Assembly: GCA_050633505.1 (NCBI GenBank)
Contig: JBOEGQ010000002.1
Coordinates: forward strand, 124,001 to 188,000
DNA from: UBA1672 sp050633505
GTDB taxonomy: Bacteria > Pseudomonadota > Alphaproteobacteria > Micavibrionales > Micavibrionaceae
Direction: 5' to 3'
DNA: 64,000 nucleotides
Made by a program: the position numbers and the translations under genes. The notes beneath the pieces are model-generated. The model saw only the letters and a program-made list of their open reading frames with translations, ran no database searches and was not told the DNA's origin. Of the stretch, positions 42,619-52,003 are shown piece after piece (position 1 is the stretch's first letter; every line of letters begins with the position of its first letter).

Positions 42619-42913
42619 CTTTTATCTCCTTACAAAAATGCTCGTATAAAACCGCCATAATCGCATGAACAGGCTCACTACAGATTGAATAGTAGAGCAC
42701 CCGATGGTCGCGTCTAAAATCTACAATCCGCTCACTCTTCAACTTATTTAAATGCTGTGACATGGATGTTTGTGCAATCCCCGTTGCCTCAATCAGCTCA
42801 CTCACACTCTTCTCGCCTTCGGAAAGCTGACACAGAATAAGCAGCCTATGCGCATTTGCGATCCCTTTTAAAAACCCTGCAACCTCTGCTGCTTTATCAT
42901 CCATTTCCTTCAT
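42611..42913 (-). CDS. ArsR-family repressor, BigR/SqrR-like persulfide sensor
   Basis: The 100-residue winged-helix protein begins at MKEMDDKAAEVAGFLKG; the longer frame from 42982 is not supported. DNA-recognition helix in TGIAQTSMSQHLNKLKSERI. Cys28 (LLILCQLSEGEKSVSEL) and Cys94 (YEHFC) are 66 residues apart, the spacing of the redox pair of SqrR and BigR, which form a tetrasulfide link on reactive-sulfur exposure. A third Cys (78) is extra. It controls the overlapping rhodanese gene; candidate operators lie upstream at 43019-43060. Confidence 0.85.
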   Translation of the reverse strand: MKEMDDKAAEVAGFLKGIANAHRLLILCQLSEGEKSVSELIEATGIAQTSMSQHLNKLKSERIVDFRRDHRVLYYSICSEPVHAIMAVLYEHFCKEIKDD

Positions 42914-43018
42914 GTAAGAACCATCATTATATATTTTTATAATATTAGATAAATATAAAACAAAGGGGCAAAAATCAACCAAAAAAACAAACTCAGATAT
43001 TTACACCCAATAGCATTA

Positions 43019-43060
43019 GAATATTGACATATTCCATAATTTTAGAATATACATGTATTC
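43019..43060. promoter_or_regulatory. Two tandem 16-bp palindromes, probable operator
   Basis: GAATAT-tgac-ATATTC at 43019-43034 and GAATA-tacatg-TATTC at 43045-43060, with centres 26 bp apart. They lie between the divergent ArsR-like gene (start 42913) and the 1292-aa gene (start 43099), nearer the latter. Inner halves also form ATTC-N10-GAAT, close to the ATTC-N8-GAAT reported for SqrR-type regulators. Confidence 0.6.
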
Positions 43061-43098
43061 GGAACGGATAAATGGTTTAGAAAAAAAGGAGACTTACC

Positions 43099-46000
43099 TT
43101 GGAGACGGGTGAAGTACTTTCTGGCGGCATGCGCACGCCTGATTTAGGCGCATCATTTTCACATCATAAAGATTTTCAGATCGACCCGCATTCTATGTGG
43201 GCTGTGCTCTGCGCGTATCATGCAACACGCAGTGAAGAGCAAAAGATCAACAAAATCAAAGAGTACCTCTATCTCAAAGAAAAACGGGATATCGGCCAAG
43301 ATCACGATTCGAATCGTTTTGAAACACTCAAAAAACAGATATCCGATGAGTATTTTGTCAAAACAGATGCACAGAATTATCTGAGCGATGAATACGCACA
43401 AACTGACGCCGGTAGCGATTATCAAGCACGTGTGAAGGATTTAAAAGCATATCTCGATAATTTTAACGATGAAGAGACAGCACAAACCACACTTGAACAG
43501 GGTATGGCCAAATCAATCAAAACCGCCATTCACCGCATCAACCATTGCCGGAAAATGCAAAACTCTTTACGTGGTGGCACAGTCTACTGGGATGAAAATG
43601 ATTCCGCTTATACCGGTGCGCAGTATTTAGTCAAAAACTTTCCCGATATCGCACAGACATCACTTGGCGAAACAATGGGGGATTTGAACTCTTCTATCAG
43701 CTTTGCCAAATCAATCCAGAACACATCATCACGCATTAACCATGAATATGTGCAAAGCATGAAAAATATTGCTCATTTTCTGGATGTTTTTAATGATCGT
43801 GAAGAGCCAACACTTGTCGACTTGATGTACTATATCGGGGAACACCGTGATGCAACAACCTACCGTGACAGCTCAAGCGATTTATACGCGAAATATGAGA
43901 CATTCGTTGTTGGTACAACGCACAGTATGCCCTCTCAGGAAACACAACGTAGCCACATAAAACGCGTCTATAACGCCGCCGACCCGGATCTTCAGCAACA
44001 TATTTACGGCATGCGTCTGGCAGAAATTAATACAAAGCATGACCTCGGCCTAAATCGCGAAGAAGTTGACCTCTTCGGCACCGCCACCAGTATGATTTCA
44101 AGCATTATGCGTGGTTATGAAATCAGCAATATTGATGATCGTTTTAAACGCCACATCCATAACTCAGGCGACCATTCATTACGAACCTGCATAACAATTG
44201 CAAGTATCAGAGATGCCAATGTCGCACGTTTTAAAGAACAGCACGCCACCGGAAATTTAAGCGCAGAACGTTTAGATCGACAAATCAAACTGGCACATGA
44301 AAGCGCCACATATCTGTCAAAAATCGCCTGCCTTCATGATACGGGAGAATTTCTGGGTGAACTTCTGGGTAATAACCTTGTTGATAAGACAGAAAAAGAA
44401 GAAAGCGTCATGCGCCGCCTTCGGGACTGTACAGAACAACATATCATGGACACGGTCTTCACACAGGAGCTGGAATACAGATTAAAGAACGGCATCACGC
44501 AAGAGCGTTGGAAAAATCAAAGTGTAAAAGGATTCGTAAAAGACTCCCTTAGTGCCTCTTCATTCGATTTCAGAACCCCCTTTTACGATATGGCGTTTGA
44601 TATCTTGGAAAGATTACAAACACAACACGATATCATCACACAAAGAACAGTCGGACGTATCAATAAAGAAGGCGTATATGAACATGCCGATACAATGTCA
44701 AAAGATGATGCGCGCTATACAATGCAATATGCATATTCCAAGATAACCGGTCATAAATTTCACACCACTGATCCGGTTGATATCGCAGAATTTGAGCAAG
44801 AAAAATACGATCAGAAACTGGCACAGCAAGATTATAAGATTACAAATGAAACCGCGATCAGAACCGGAACTGCCCTCCCCCATGAGCCGGAGACAACCAG
44901 AATAAAAGATCTACCACATACATCGACCCCCTTTGATACCTTCATGGATGAACGTGATGTAGACTTTGACAAATCACTGTTCAAAAAATTCGTTGATCAA
45001 ACAGTAGAAAATTACAAGAACCTACCAAAAGAAGATGCAATTTCAAGGCAACGCCATGATGAGGCCCTTCTACACGGTTTGTGTTACGAGATTGTGCATT
45101 ATACAAAAAAGCATGCCCGCACATCATCATTCATTGATGACACCATCGTTGACAAGGCAACCCGTAAATCAATCGGTCAGGTCGTCGCCCTTACGCGCAG
45201 TGCACTGATGGACCATGGCATTGATATGCAAACAGATATGGATCTCAAATATTTTGAGCTGCCCGAAAAAGTCTTGGGGAAACAGCGCTACCGCGTTGCC
45301 AGTGTCAATACAAGCACCGTAATGGGCGGTGTATTTGGGAATAAGGATAAGCCAAACCAGCTCTTCGAACCTGTTCAGAACCTCTTTAAGATCGCAAGTT
45401 CAGGATTGAAACTGGCCAGTGATTATCTCTTAAAACCCGCATTAGAAATAACCAAAACGCCCGTTCAGGCACTTATGCTTATTGATAACAAGCACGTCAC
45501 CGAAGATGATTTCAGACGTTTATTTGAGATCACATCTGCGCTTGAGGCAGGTGGTGATGCAGGTCTTACCCTAACCGGTTTAGGCGCCACAACAGATAAC
45601 AGCGAAGGATTCGATGGAAAGTCACTTGCCCTGCTGAATCCGGTGGTAACGCAACTCCTTGCCTATCCGCAGCGCCGCGCCGAAGCGGCTGAGAAATGTT
45701 ACGGACATGTATTACATTTACACGCCGATAAAATCGCACGGGAATATGATATCGAAGAGGCCATTGACCTTATTCGTACCAGAGAAAACCTCAAAAAAGG
45801 ACAATATCACCGAAAACCAAACGATATCACCGCATCCGGTAAACTGTCAGAACATATTTATGGTTACCTGACACGCAAATATGAGGGAGAAGACCTCACG
45901 CAATCAGACCAAAAACACGCCAAGAAATTCGATCAGGCAGAGCGCTATGTCCTGCGGGAAATGCTGACAGACGAAATTGCAAAAATCAGTATGCGCGCAA

Positions 46001-46977
46001 TGCAGGAAACCTCGCCGGTACAACGTAAATCATGGCAAAGAAAAATAGAGAAAATGCAAGACGCACGGGAGAAAATAGAAGGTGACATGGTTTTCCGAGC
46101 GGGCGCAAAATACAGCCACGAAATCAGGTTCGGCACAATAACCGCACTTGGCGTTATGATGGCAGGCTCCGATACAGGAGTTGAGCTATGGAACAATGTT
46201 ACGACCAGTACCGTCTTCGGTCTTAACCTTGCCGCCGCAGGATTGACCAGTTTCATGGCATCTGTCGGTGAGAAAATCCCCCAACTCCCCTACTATACAA
46301 AGCTACGCCAAACGCTGGAGGATTTACCGCATTTTGACAGAGGAAAAGATGGTGGCCTTTATATTGTGAAGGGTGCAACCCATGACCTACAAGGCACAAA
46401 TGATGAAAGCTTTGAAGAAACGCATAACAAGTTGATTAAGCGCCACCACCAAAAACCACCAGGTATTTGGACACAAATAAAAGACGTCAGTATTGCCCTT
46501 CCGGTTACCGCTGTACAAAAATTGGCCGATAGGAATACATCCGGCGCGGCCTTTGCAAATCAAAGTACCGCCCAAACAACAGATACTATTGGTGTTATCG
46601 GCGGAGCCTTTGACAAGGCAAATTCGGCACTAAACGGTACAGCGCAAATCACAGGAGCCGTTGCCTCCAATATGTTCTTCCGCCGCGTTGGTGTCCTCAA
46701 TATGTATATGTTAGAAATCAGAGATGATTTGCAAAACGGCAAAGATCCGAATTTTGATATTATTAAGCAACGCGTTGCAGAAAAATTAAAGGATGGGGCA
46801 TATGAACCTCTACTGAATGCAATGCGCAATGCAAAAGATGCTTCTCAGGATACATGGTTGGGGTCATTAGGCGCAAATGCAGAAAACATTGTCTTTAATG
46901 ATAAGGTAAGTAAAACAACCCACTGGATATTGGATAAGCAACACGGTATCGATAGAAAAGAGCATGAATTAAATTAA
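43099..46977 (+). CDS. Giant orphan protein, 1292 aa, with an HD-like motif
   Basis: A very long cytoplasmic, mainly helical, charged protein. The start is TTG with AAAGGAG 7 nt upstream. Residues about 350-420 include GDHSLRTCITIA (His359) and, 54 residues later, CLHDTGEFLGE (His413-Asp414), resembling the His and HD ligands of YfbR/HDDC2-like HD domains. Near the C terminus (about 1010-1060) is a hydrophobic Gly/Ala-rich stretch (ITALGVMMAGSDTGVELW, then VFGLNLAAAGLTSFMASV) that may touch a membrane. No secretion signal. It is followed after 12 bp by a 102-aa gene that may be a partner. I recognise no family for the whole protein. Confidence 0.7.
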   Translation: METGEVLSGGMRTPDLGASFSHHKDFQIDPHSMWAVLCAYHATRSEEQKINKIKEYLYLKEKRDIGQDHDSNRFETLKKQISDEYFVKTDAQNYLSDEYAQTDAGSDYQARVKDLKAYLDNFNDEETAQTTLEQGMAKSIKTAIHRINHCRKMQNSLRGGTVYWDENDSAYTGAQYLVKNFPDIAQTSLGETMGDLNSSISFAKSIQNTSSRINHEYVQSMKNIAHFLDVFNDREEPTLVDLMYYIGEHRDATTYRDSSSDLYAKYETFVVGTTHSMPSQETQRSHIKRVYNAADPDLQQHIYGMRLAEINTKHDLGLNREEVDLFGTATSMISSIMRGYEISNIDDRFKRHIHNSGDHSLRTCITIASIRDANVARFKEQHATGNLSAERLDRQIKLAHESATYLSKIACLHDTGEFLGELLGNNLVDKTEKEESVMRRLRDCTEQHIMDTVFTQELEYRLKNGITQERWKNQSVKGFVKDSLSASSFDFRTPFYDMAFDILERLQTQHDIITQRTVGRINKEGVYEHADTMSKDDARYTMQYAYSKITGHKFHTTDPVDIAEFEQEKYDQKLAQQDYKITNETAIRTGTALPHEPETTRIKDLPHTSTPFDTFMDERDVDFDKSLFKKFVDQTVENYKNLPKEDAISRQRHDEALLHGLCYEIVHYTKKHARTSSFIDDTIVDKATRKSIGQVVALTRSALMDHGIDMQTDMDLKYFELPEKVLGKQRYRVASVNTSTVMGGVFGNKDKPNQLFEPVQNLFKIASSGLKLASDYLLKPALEITKTPVQALMLIDNKHVTEDDFRRLFEITSALEAGGDAGLTLTGLGATTDNSEGFDGKSLALLNPVVTQLLAYPQRRAEAAEKCYGHVLHLHADKIAREYDIEEAIDLIRTRENLKKGQYHRKPNDITASGKLSEHIYGYLTRKYEGEDLTQSDQKHAKKFDQAERYVLREMLTDEIAKISMRAMQETSPVQRKSWQRKIEKMQDAREKIEGDMVFRAGAKYSHEIRFGTITALGVMMAGSDTGVELWNNVTTSTVFGLNLAAAGLTSFMASVGEKIPQLPYYTKLRQTLEDLPHFDRGKDGGLYIVKGATHDLQGTNDESFEETHNKLIKRHHQKPPGIWTQIKDVSIALPVTAVQKLADRNTSGAAFANQSTAQTTDTIGVIGGAFDKANSALNGTAQITGAVASNMFFRRVGVLNMYMLEIRDDLQNGKDPNFDIIKQRVAEKLKDGAYEPLLNAMRNAKDASQDTWLGSLGANAENIVFNDKVSKTTHWILDKQHGIDRKEHELN

Positions 46978-46989
46978 AGGTCTTTTGAC

Positions 46990-47298
46990 ATGACAAAGCA
47001 GACACAAAACGAAACAAAAACAGATTATTTCATTGCCCTTATCACCGGAATAACCCCAGAAGATAAGAACTTCTGGGCATATTTAGCCATTCCGTTTGAG
47101 ATGTATGACCTGTACCGTATTGCAGAGGCAGAAGGTGATTTCGATATGGAAGATTACGGTAAGGTTCTTGCCTTCGGGTTAGGTAATACCCCACCAAAGA
47201 AAACACGTCAGGACATGGTCGAAAAATACAATCTGGATGAAGACTTTGAAAACAAGCTTGCCACGATTAGTGAGTTTTTAGGCGAAGATATCCTCTAA
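46990..47298 (+). CDS. Small acidic protein after the giant orphan, 102 aa
   Basis: A soluble protein beginning MTKQTQNETKTDYFIALITG, with an aromatic/acidic centre (FWAYLAIPFEMYDLYRIAEAE) and a helical acidic tail. AAAGG precedes the ATG. The 12-bp spacing to the 1292-aa gene suggests one transcript, so it may be a chaperone or regulator of the large protein. No family is recognised. Convergent with the sulfotransferase gene, 3 bp apart. Confidence 0.55.
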   Translation: MTKQTQNETKTDYFIALITGITPEDKNFWAYLAIPFEMYDLYRIAEAEGDFDMEDYGKVLAFGLGNTPPKKTRQDMVEKYNLDEDFENKLATISEFLGEDIL

Positions 47299-47301
47299 GA
47301 G

Positions 47302-48393
47302 TTATACGCCTTGCCGTAACAATTGATAAGCCTCACCCGTGATATCTTCTATCGTTTTACGTTCTTCATCCGTAAAATCAATTTTATAATATTTCGGCGG
47401 TGTAATCTTATCGTTCCATGCACTCACCTCTTCACATGGATCAAGGGCGCAGAAATCAAGCATCTCTGACAAGCGTTGTTCTGTGTTTTCACACAAATCA
47501 TCATAGTGTACAATCATGCAACTTTCTTTCAGCTTATCATTACACACAACATGATCGTAAATATAACGATGGATATAATCCCAATATAGCGCATAAGCCC
47601 GAACAGTATCGCCATCATTCCATGCCGACATAATGACATCATGCTCTCCACTATCATGAGAAAGTCGTAAGGGACGAAAATCAAGGCCAAATTCAAAGTG
47701 CCCATGACGGCGCATAAAATTCGCCGCGCGCTTATCATCTTTCTGCGCTTCGGCAATCAGGCGATGCTGTTTCACCATGGAATAAATATGGGATAACGGA
47801 TCACGCACCGGAATGACGAAACGCGCATCCGGAAACACTTTTAAAAGATAATCAATTCGGGAAACATTATAATTGTTTTTTGATAGATACCGCTTCCCTT
47901 TACGCAAATAAAGCAGTTTTCGAATATGCGCCGTAAAGAATTCCTCGAACCCACTATTGGACACATTTCCATCCAATTCATTGTTTTTCTCAATGTTATG
48001 AATATCTTCGAAGAAACTCATCCAGATCATTTCATCAATGGCTTCCGGGCTTTTCTTATTCACCTTCAACCGATCTTTGTGCGCACGCTCTGCCTTTTTA
48101 TCCGGTACAGGAAAAAATAAGCGCAACGTATTCCAAAAATGAGAAATGTGTGGAAACGGGTAATCACCGTAATGATGACTTCCACATGCAGGATGAGAAT
48201 TTAAAACTTCCAACAAAATCGTTGTACCCGAACGCGCCAGACTGGTCACAAAGATGGGCTTCTCAACCTGAATATCATCAATATCATAGGTAAGAAGTTT
48301 TGTTTCCAAACGCCCTAATTTCAGGATTGTCTTCTGGTGACGCTCAGACAGTCTCCCCATCCAATCCAGATATAACGGGACACTACTACTCAT
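47302..48393 (-). CDS. PAPS-dependent sulfotransferase
   Basis: In this 363-residue cytoplasmic enzyme, PIFVTSLARSGTTILLEVLN near 47 is the 5'-phosphosulfate-binding loop, HPACGSHHYGDYPF follows, and ARFVIPVRDPLSHIYSMVK near 190 is the 3'-phosphate-binding part with Arg and Ser. C-terminal YDDLCENTEQRLSEM is typical of the family. It would transfer sulfate from PAPS to a hydroxyl on a lipid, sugar or other acceptor. Its ATG lies within the stop region of the upstream arylsulfotransferase gene (8-nt overlap), so the two are translated together. Confidence 0.88.
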   Translation of the reverse strand: MSSSVPLYLDWMGRLSERHQKTILKLGRLETKLLTYDIDDIQVEKPIFVTSLARSGTTILLEVLNSHPACGSHHYGDYPFPHISHFWNTLRLFFPVPDKKAERAHKDRLKVNKKSPEAIDEMIWMSFFEDIHNIEKNNELDGNVSNSGFEEFFTAHIRKLLYLRKGKRYLSKNNYNVSRIDYLLKVFPDARFVIPVRDPLSHIYSMVKQHRLIAEAQKDDKRAANFMRRHGHFEFGLDFRPLRLSHDSGEHDVIMSAWNDGDTVRAYALYWDYIHRYIYDHVVCNDKLKESCMIVHYDDLCENTEQRLSEMLDFCALDPCEEVSAWNDKITPPKYYKIDFTDEERKTIEDITGEAYQLLRQGV

Positions 48394-49786
48394 TTATTGC
48401 ACCTGTTGGCTGCTCACCAAGGTTCAAGAACTTAACTTGTTCGGCGCTGTAACGCTTACCACTATAGACAAGTGGGATACGCTGCAATTCTCCATCCTGA
48501 ATGCGTTCAGGTAAGAAATAATCCCAGACAATCTCTTTATCTCGGTTCACCTCTAACAAACGTCCCTGATGCGTTGCAGTCACAAATACATTTCCATTCG
48601 GTAACGGGTCAACCATACTGTTATAAATACTGAAGAAGCGTGCCCCCTCCTGTCCCTGATATTCCCAGGCAATCGCCATTGTGTTGAGATCAATCTCAAG
48701 CACACGAGATAGCCCCCTGGGATCTGTACCGATTCCGCCCATATTATCGAACAAAATCATATGCCCGTTATCAAGAAAACGTGGAGAATGCTGCCCTTTC
48801 CAAGGGCCATAGGACGCCCATGTTACCTTTTCACTATTCAAATCAATGATGATAAGTAAATCAAGATTGCGGAAAGAAATCATCACACTATCTTCCTTCA
48901 ACATCGGTGCCTTACCAACGACATGATCAGGGATTAGTGTAATTGTATTCGGGTGCAGAACGTCACCCGGACGCATCAAGGAATGCTTAATATCCGATAC
49001 AAACATATGTAATAAATCTTGATACTTCGAATCTACAAAAGCATCAAAGATATTCAGACGTTTTCTCTCTTTTCCTGTTTCTGGATCAATCCAGACCAAA
49101 TATTCATTAAAATGCTCACCAGAAACATTGGGGAGATGTGGGTTCGGCACAGTCGTCGTTTCAGAAACAAAAGTTAGCATAAAATCATCAACAAACTCAA
49201 CATCATGGTGCGCACGATCTTCAAAACGCCACAAAACGTTGGAGTCCTTATCCAGCTTTGCCATACCATAATGATAATCAGCAGGATCACCAAAACCCAG
49301 ATATTGCACGTAAAGATCACCGTTCATCTCCGGAGCAAGGAAAGCACGATCAATAACGATATGTTGTAATGGGACATATGAGTCCAAATGGCGAACCTCC
49401 CCCCATTTTTGGGAAAACGGTGCAACCCAGCTATGCACTTCGTTGCCATCAAGGTCTAAAAGAAAAGCATGACTGCCTTTAGAACTCACCGCAAAGGAAT
49501 ACTCCCCCCAGCTTCCCCCTTCTTTCTTACGAGCCAACCCCTTGTAATCATGATTCACAGAATTAAAATAATGCATAATATAGGGGTCATTCAAAAGGCC
49601 AGACTTATATTGTAAAAGCGTAACCATCTTTACAGGGTCTTCAATAATCGCCTTAAAAATTGGCCCACCTTCAAATTTTAAAAGTAAGATCGCATAATAG
49701 AACAGCACAACTCCTAACAGGAATCCTTTTATAAATAAGGAAGCATTCTGGTTCTTCCCTTGTTTTTCTTCTTCACCTTCACCCAT
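48386..49786 (-). CDS. Arylsulfotransferase (ASST) family protein 1
   Basis: From the ATG with AGGAG upstream the protein is 466 residues: a membrane anchor (FIKGFLLGVVLFYYAILLL) then a propeller-like domain. Hallmarks are KGSHAFLLDLDGNEVHSW, AHHDVEFVDDFMLTF, DVLHPNTITLIPDHV, the strand block WASYGPWKGQHSPRFLDNGH with the conserved His of the PAPS-independent sulfotransferase site, and EYQGQEGARFFSIYNS. Such enzymes move sulfate from a phenolic ester to another phenol. The upstream 37-codon extension (to 49897) is debris of another ASST copy. Confidence 0.85.
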   Translation of the reverse strand: MGEGEEEKQGKNQNASLFIKGFLLGVVLFYYAILLLKFEGGPIFKAIIEDPVKMVTLLQYKSGLLNDPYIMHYFNSVNHDYKGLARKKEGGSWGEYSFAVSSKGSHAFLLDLDGNEVHSWVAPFSQKWGEVRHLDSYVPLQHIVIDRAFLAPEMNGDLYVQYLGFGDPADYHYGMAKLDKDSNVLWRFEDRAHHDVEFVDDFMLTFVSETTTVPNPHLPNVSGEHFNEYLVWIDPETGKERKRLNIFDAFVDSKYQDLLHMFVSDIKHSLMRPGDVLHPNTITLIPDHVVGKAPMLKEDSVMISFRNLDLLIIIDLNSEKVTWASYGPWKGQHSPRFLDNGHMILFDNMGGIGTDPRGLSRVLEIDLNTMAIAWEYQGQEGARFFSIYNSMVDPLPNGNVFVTATHQGRLLEVNRDKEIVWDYFLPERIQDGELQRIPLVYSGKRYSAEQVKFLNLGEQPTGAINE

Positions 49787-49798
49787 TACCACTCTCCT

Positions 49799-49922
49799 AA
49801 ATCCAATATCCTGCTTTGTATAACGCTTGCCACTATAAACAAACAAAATACGTTTTTCATCATTTGTATTCGAAACAGTCCGGCGCAAGGAAGGCACGGT
49901 TCAGCACAACAATAGAATGGAG
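49799..49922 (-). pseudogene. Debris of a third arylsulfotransferase copy
   Basis: Two short pieces in different frames match intact neighbours: LHSIVVLNRAFLAPD (about 49878-49922) parallels LQHIVIDRAFLAPE of ASST1, and RILFVYSGKRYTKQDIGF (about 49799-49855) parallels the ASST1 C terminus RIPLVYSGKRYSAEQVKF. Stops and a frame change separate them and some 290 codons between are gone. The remaining 180 bp to the next gene show nothing else. Confidence 0.75.
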
Positions 49923-50103
49923 CATCCCCCTTCACGCGTGCTTACCCTCATTTTCGTTTAAAGGACATGCTTCAACTATGTACATTATTCCCCTGATCGT
50001 CCATCAACGTGGAAAATATAGACTGACAGTATATGCGCACCCCCTAAAAAGGCAATATACACCGTCACAAATCTTGCAAAAAATAACTTAACTACAATTC
50101 GGC

Positions 50104-51417
50104 TCAATCTAAGAATAACAGCTGTTCTTTTTTGTATTTTTTTTCTCCGGTCAGATTTGGAATACGTGAACCAACTGCCGTATCGAATCGTGCCTCCACA
50201 TAATACTCCCAAACAATTTCTTTGCTGCGTGTAACCTCAAAAGCGCGCCCCTCAAGAGTCGAGACAGCAAAAATATTACCATTTGGAAGGCGATCAATCA
50301 TACTGCTATACTTGCTAAAAAACGGCTTATCCTTTGTGCCTGTATACTCCCACACAATCTCTGACGTTTCCAAATCAACCTCAAGTATTCGAGACGGTCC
50401 CCCTTCGATTACACTCCCGAAATTATCAAACATAATCACATTTCCGTTATCCATGAATTTCAGAGAATGTTGCCCCCGCCATGGCCCAAGAGAAGCCCAG
50501 GTAATAATGTCCTTTTCCAAATCAAGTATGGCAAGCATATCAAGATTACGAATAGATAGAATTACACTATTTTCCTTTAACATCGGCGCCTTGCCAATGA
50601 CATGGTCCGGGATTTTTGTAATGCCGTTTGGATGGAATACATCCCCCGGACGTAAATCCGTGTCCGTCGGGCGTGCCGTTAAACGATGTAAAACTTCGGA
50701 ATATTTAGAATTGGCAAAGGCTTGCGCAATATCAACACGCTTAATCTCTTCGCCGGTATTTGTATCAAGCCACACAACATATTCATGATACATCGGCTCT
50801 TCGATATGCGGAACATTCGGATGGCCACCATCCACCATGTAAGATACGAACACAAGCATCTGATCATTGCCAATAAACTCTGCGTCATGATGTGTACGGT
50901 CTTCGTGCTTCCACAGGACATTAGAATCCTTATCCAACTTTAATAATCCATAGTATGGCAGATACGCATCCGAATTCGCATAGTATCCGACGTAAATATC
51001 ACCATTCATCTCAGGATCCATAAAAATCCGTGTGCCTTCGATATGCTGAGGGGATACAGGGTCTGCAATATGTGTAATATCGCCCCATTTACGAAAAAAT
51101 TCAGCATCCCATTTATGGACAACCTTACCATCCACGTCGATCAAAGATGGGGCGTTATCGGCATCATTAACAACAAAGGCATAATCACCCCATACCTTTT
51201 CTTTTCTATTAATCGTAATACCCTTGGGATAAGAACCATCATCCAGAAGGTAAAGGCCTGTAAGAACCTGAGAGGATGAAGATTTAAGTTTATGCTCATG
51301 ATATTTGTAATATTCTGCCGGCGATAGAAACACCCCCGCGAATACTGATGGAAAGACAATACTACAACAAATCGCAATACAGTAAAAAGTCAGTCCACCA
51401 ATTATAATATCACGCAT
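50104..51417 (-). CDS. Arylsulfotransferase (ASST) family protein 2
   Basis: This 437-residue paralogue of ASST1 has an N-terminal membrane helix (DIIIGGLTFYCIAICCSIVF) and a propeller-like remainder. Shared hallmarks include APSLIDVDGKVVHKWDAE, FMDPEMNGDIYVGYY, HHDAEFIGNDQMLVF, GDVFHPNGITKIPDHV, WASLGPWRGQHSLKF with the conserved His, and ILEVDLETSEIVWEY. A start at 51444 is possible, but AAAGGG is placed correctly for 51417. Together with ASST1 and the sulfotransferase it suggests a surface or periplasmic sulfation function. Confidence 0.85.
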   Translation of the reverse strand: MRDIIIGGLTFYCIAICCSIVFPSVFAGVFLSPAEYYKYHEHKLKSSSSQVLTGLYLLDDGSYPKGITINRKEKVWGDYAFVVNDADNAPSLIDVDGKVVHKWDAEFFRKWGDITHIADPVSPQHIEGTRIFMDPEMNGDIYVGYYANSDAYLPYYGLLKLDKDSNVLWKHEDRTHHDAEFIGNDQMLVFVSYMVDGGHPNVPHIEEPMYHEYVVWLDTNTGEEIKRVDIAQAFANSKYSEVLHRLTARPTDTDLRPGDVFHPNGITKIPDHVIGKAPMLKENSVILSIRNLDMLAILDLEKDIITWASLGPWRGQHSLKFMDNGNVIMFDNFGSVIEGGPSRILEVDLETSEIVWEYTGTKDKPFFSKYSSMIDRLPNGNIFAVSTLEGRAFEVTRSKEIVWEYYVEARFDTAVGSRIPNLTGEKKYKKEQLLFLD

Positions 51418-51554
51418 TATACGCCCTTTAATTTCCGACATCATCTAACATGTCAATTTCTACAGAATTTGAAAACAGACAGCAAGAAGGGATTAGCAAT
51501 AAAAAAAGCCTTATGATAGGATGTCGCCTCGAACGTATAAAAATAGGGTAAAAT

Positions 51555-51854
51555 ATGAAATCGAAATTACATTCATTTATTGCATTTCTGTCAATAATCG
51601 CTTTATTTCAACTGGTCGTAACGACACAGGCGATGGCCTATATCGGACCGGGAATTGCAGTTGTTGGTGTGTGGTCTTTATTCGGGCCCATTGCTGCACT
51701 GGTTATGCTGTTCCTAATGATTGGATATTATCCTGCCCGCTACCTCTATAAAAAGCATAAAAAAGCAAAAGAAGGTAATGCAGAGAACGAAGAAGCTTCA
51801 GAAAGCAATATTAAGCAAGAAGCGGCTCCGGCGCAGGAAACAACAGAACAATAA
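51555..51854 (+). CDS. Small membrane protein of the YIGPG type
   Basis: A 99-residue protein with a signal-like helix (FIAFLSIIALFQLVVTTQA), the motif AYIGPGIAVVGVW, a second helix (FGPIAALVMLFLMIGYY) and a charged, Glu/Ala-rich cytoplasmic tail. Short YIGPG-motif membrane proteins are often found near sulfatase, phosphatase or sulfotransferase genes, and this one is divergent from ASST2. Its function is unknown. A clear terminator follows at 51875. Confidence 0.7.
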   Translation: MKSKLHSFIAFLSIIALFQLVVTTQAMAYIGPGIAVVGVWSLFGPIAALVMLFLMIGYYPARYLYKKHKKAKEGNAENEEASESNIKQEAAPAQETTEQ

Positions 51855-51874
51855 AGCTCCAAGACATTTGATCT

Positions 51875-51908
51875 AAAGCACCGGACGCAGGCGTTACGGT
51901 GCTTTTTT
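51875..51908 (+). terminator. Rho-independent terminator
   Basis: AAAGCACCG (51875-51883) pairs with CGGTGCTTT (51897-51905) and is followed by a T-run. It closes the YIGPG membrane-protein transcript, 20 bp after its stop. Confidence 0.93.
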
Positions 51909-52003
51909 ATTTCTGTTAACAAAACAGGTGATCTTTATCTCATTTAACGGTATAATGTTAGGATATCTCTATTCAGTTCGTTCCCGGACAAGGATACCAA
52001 AAA

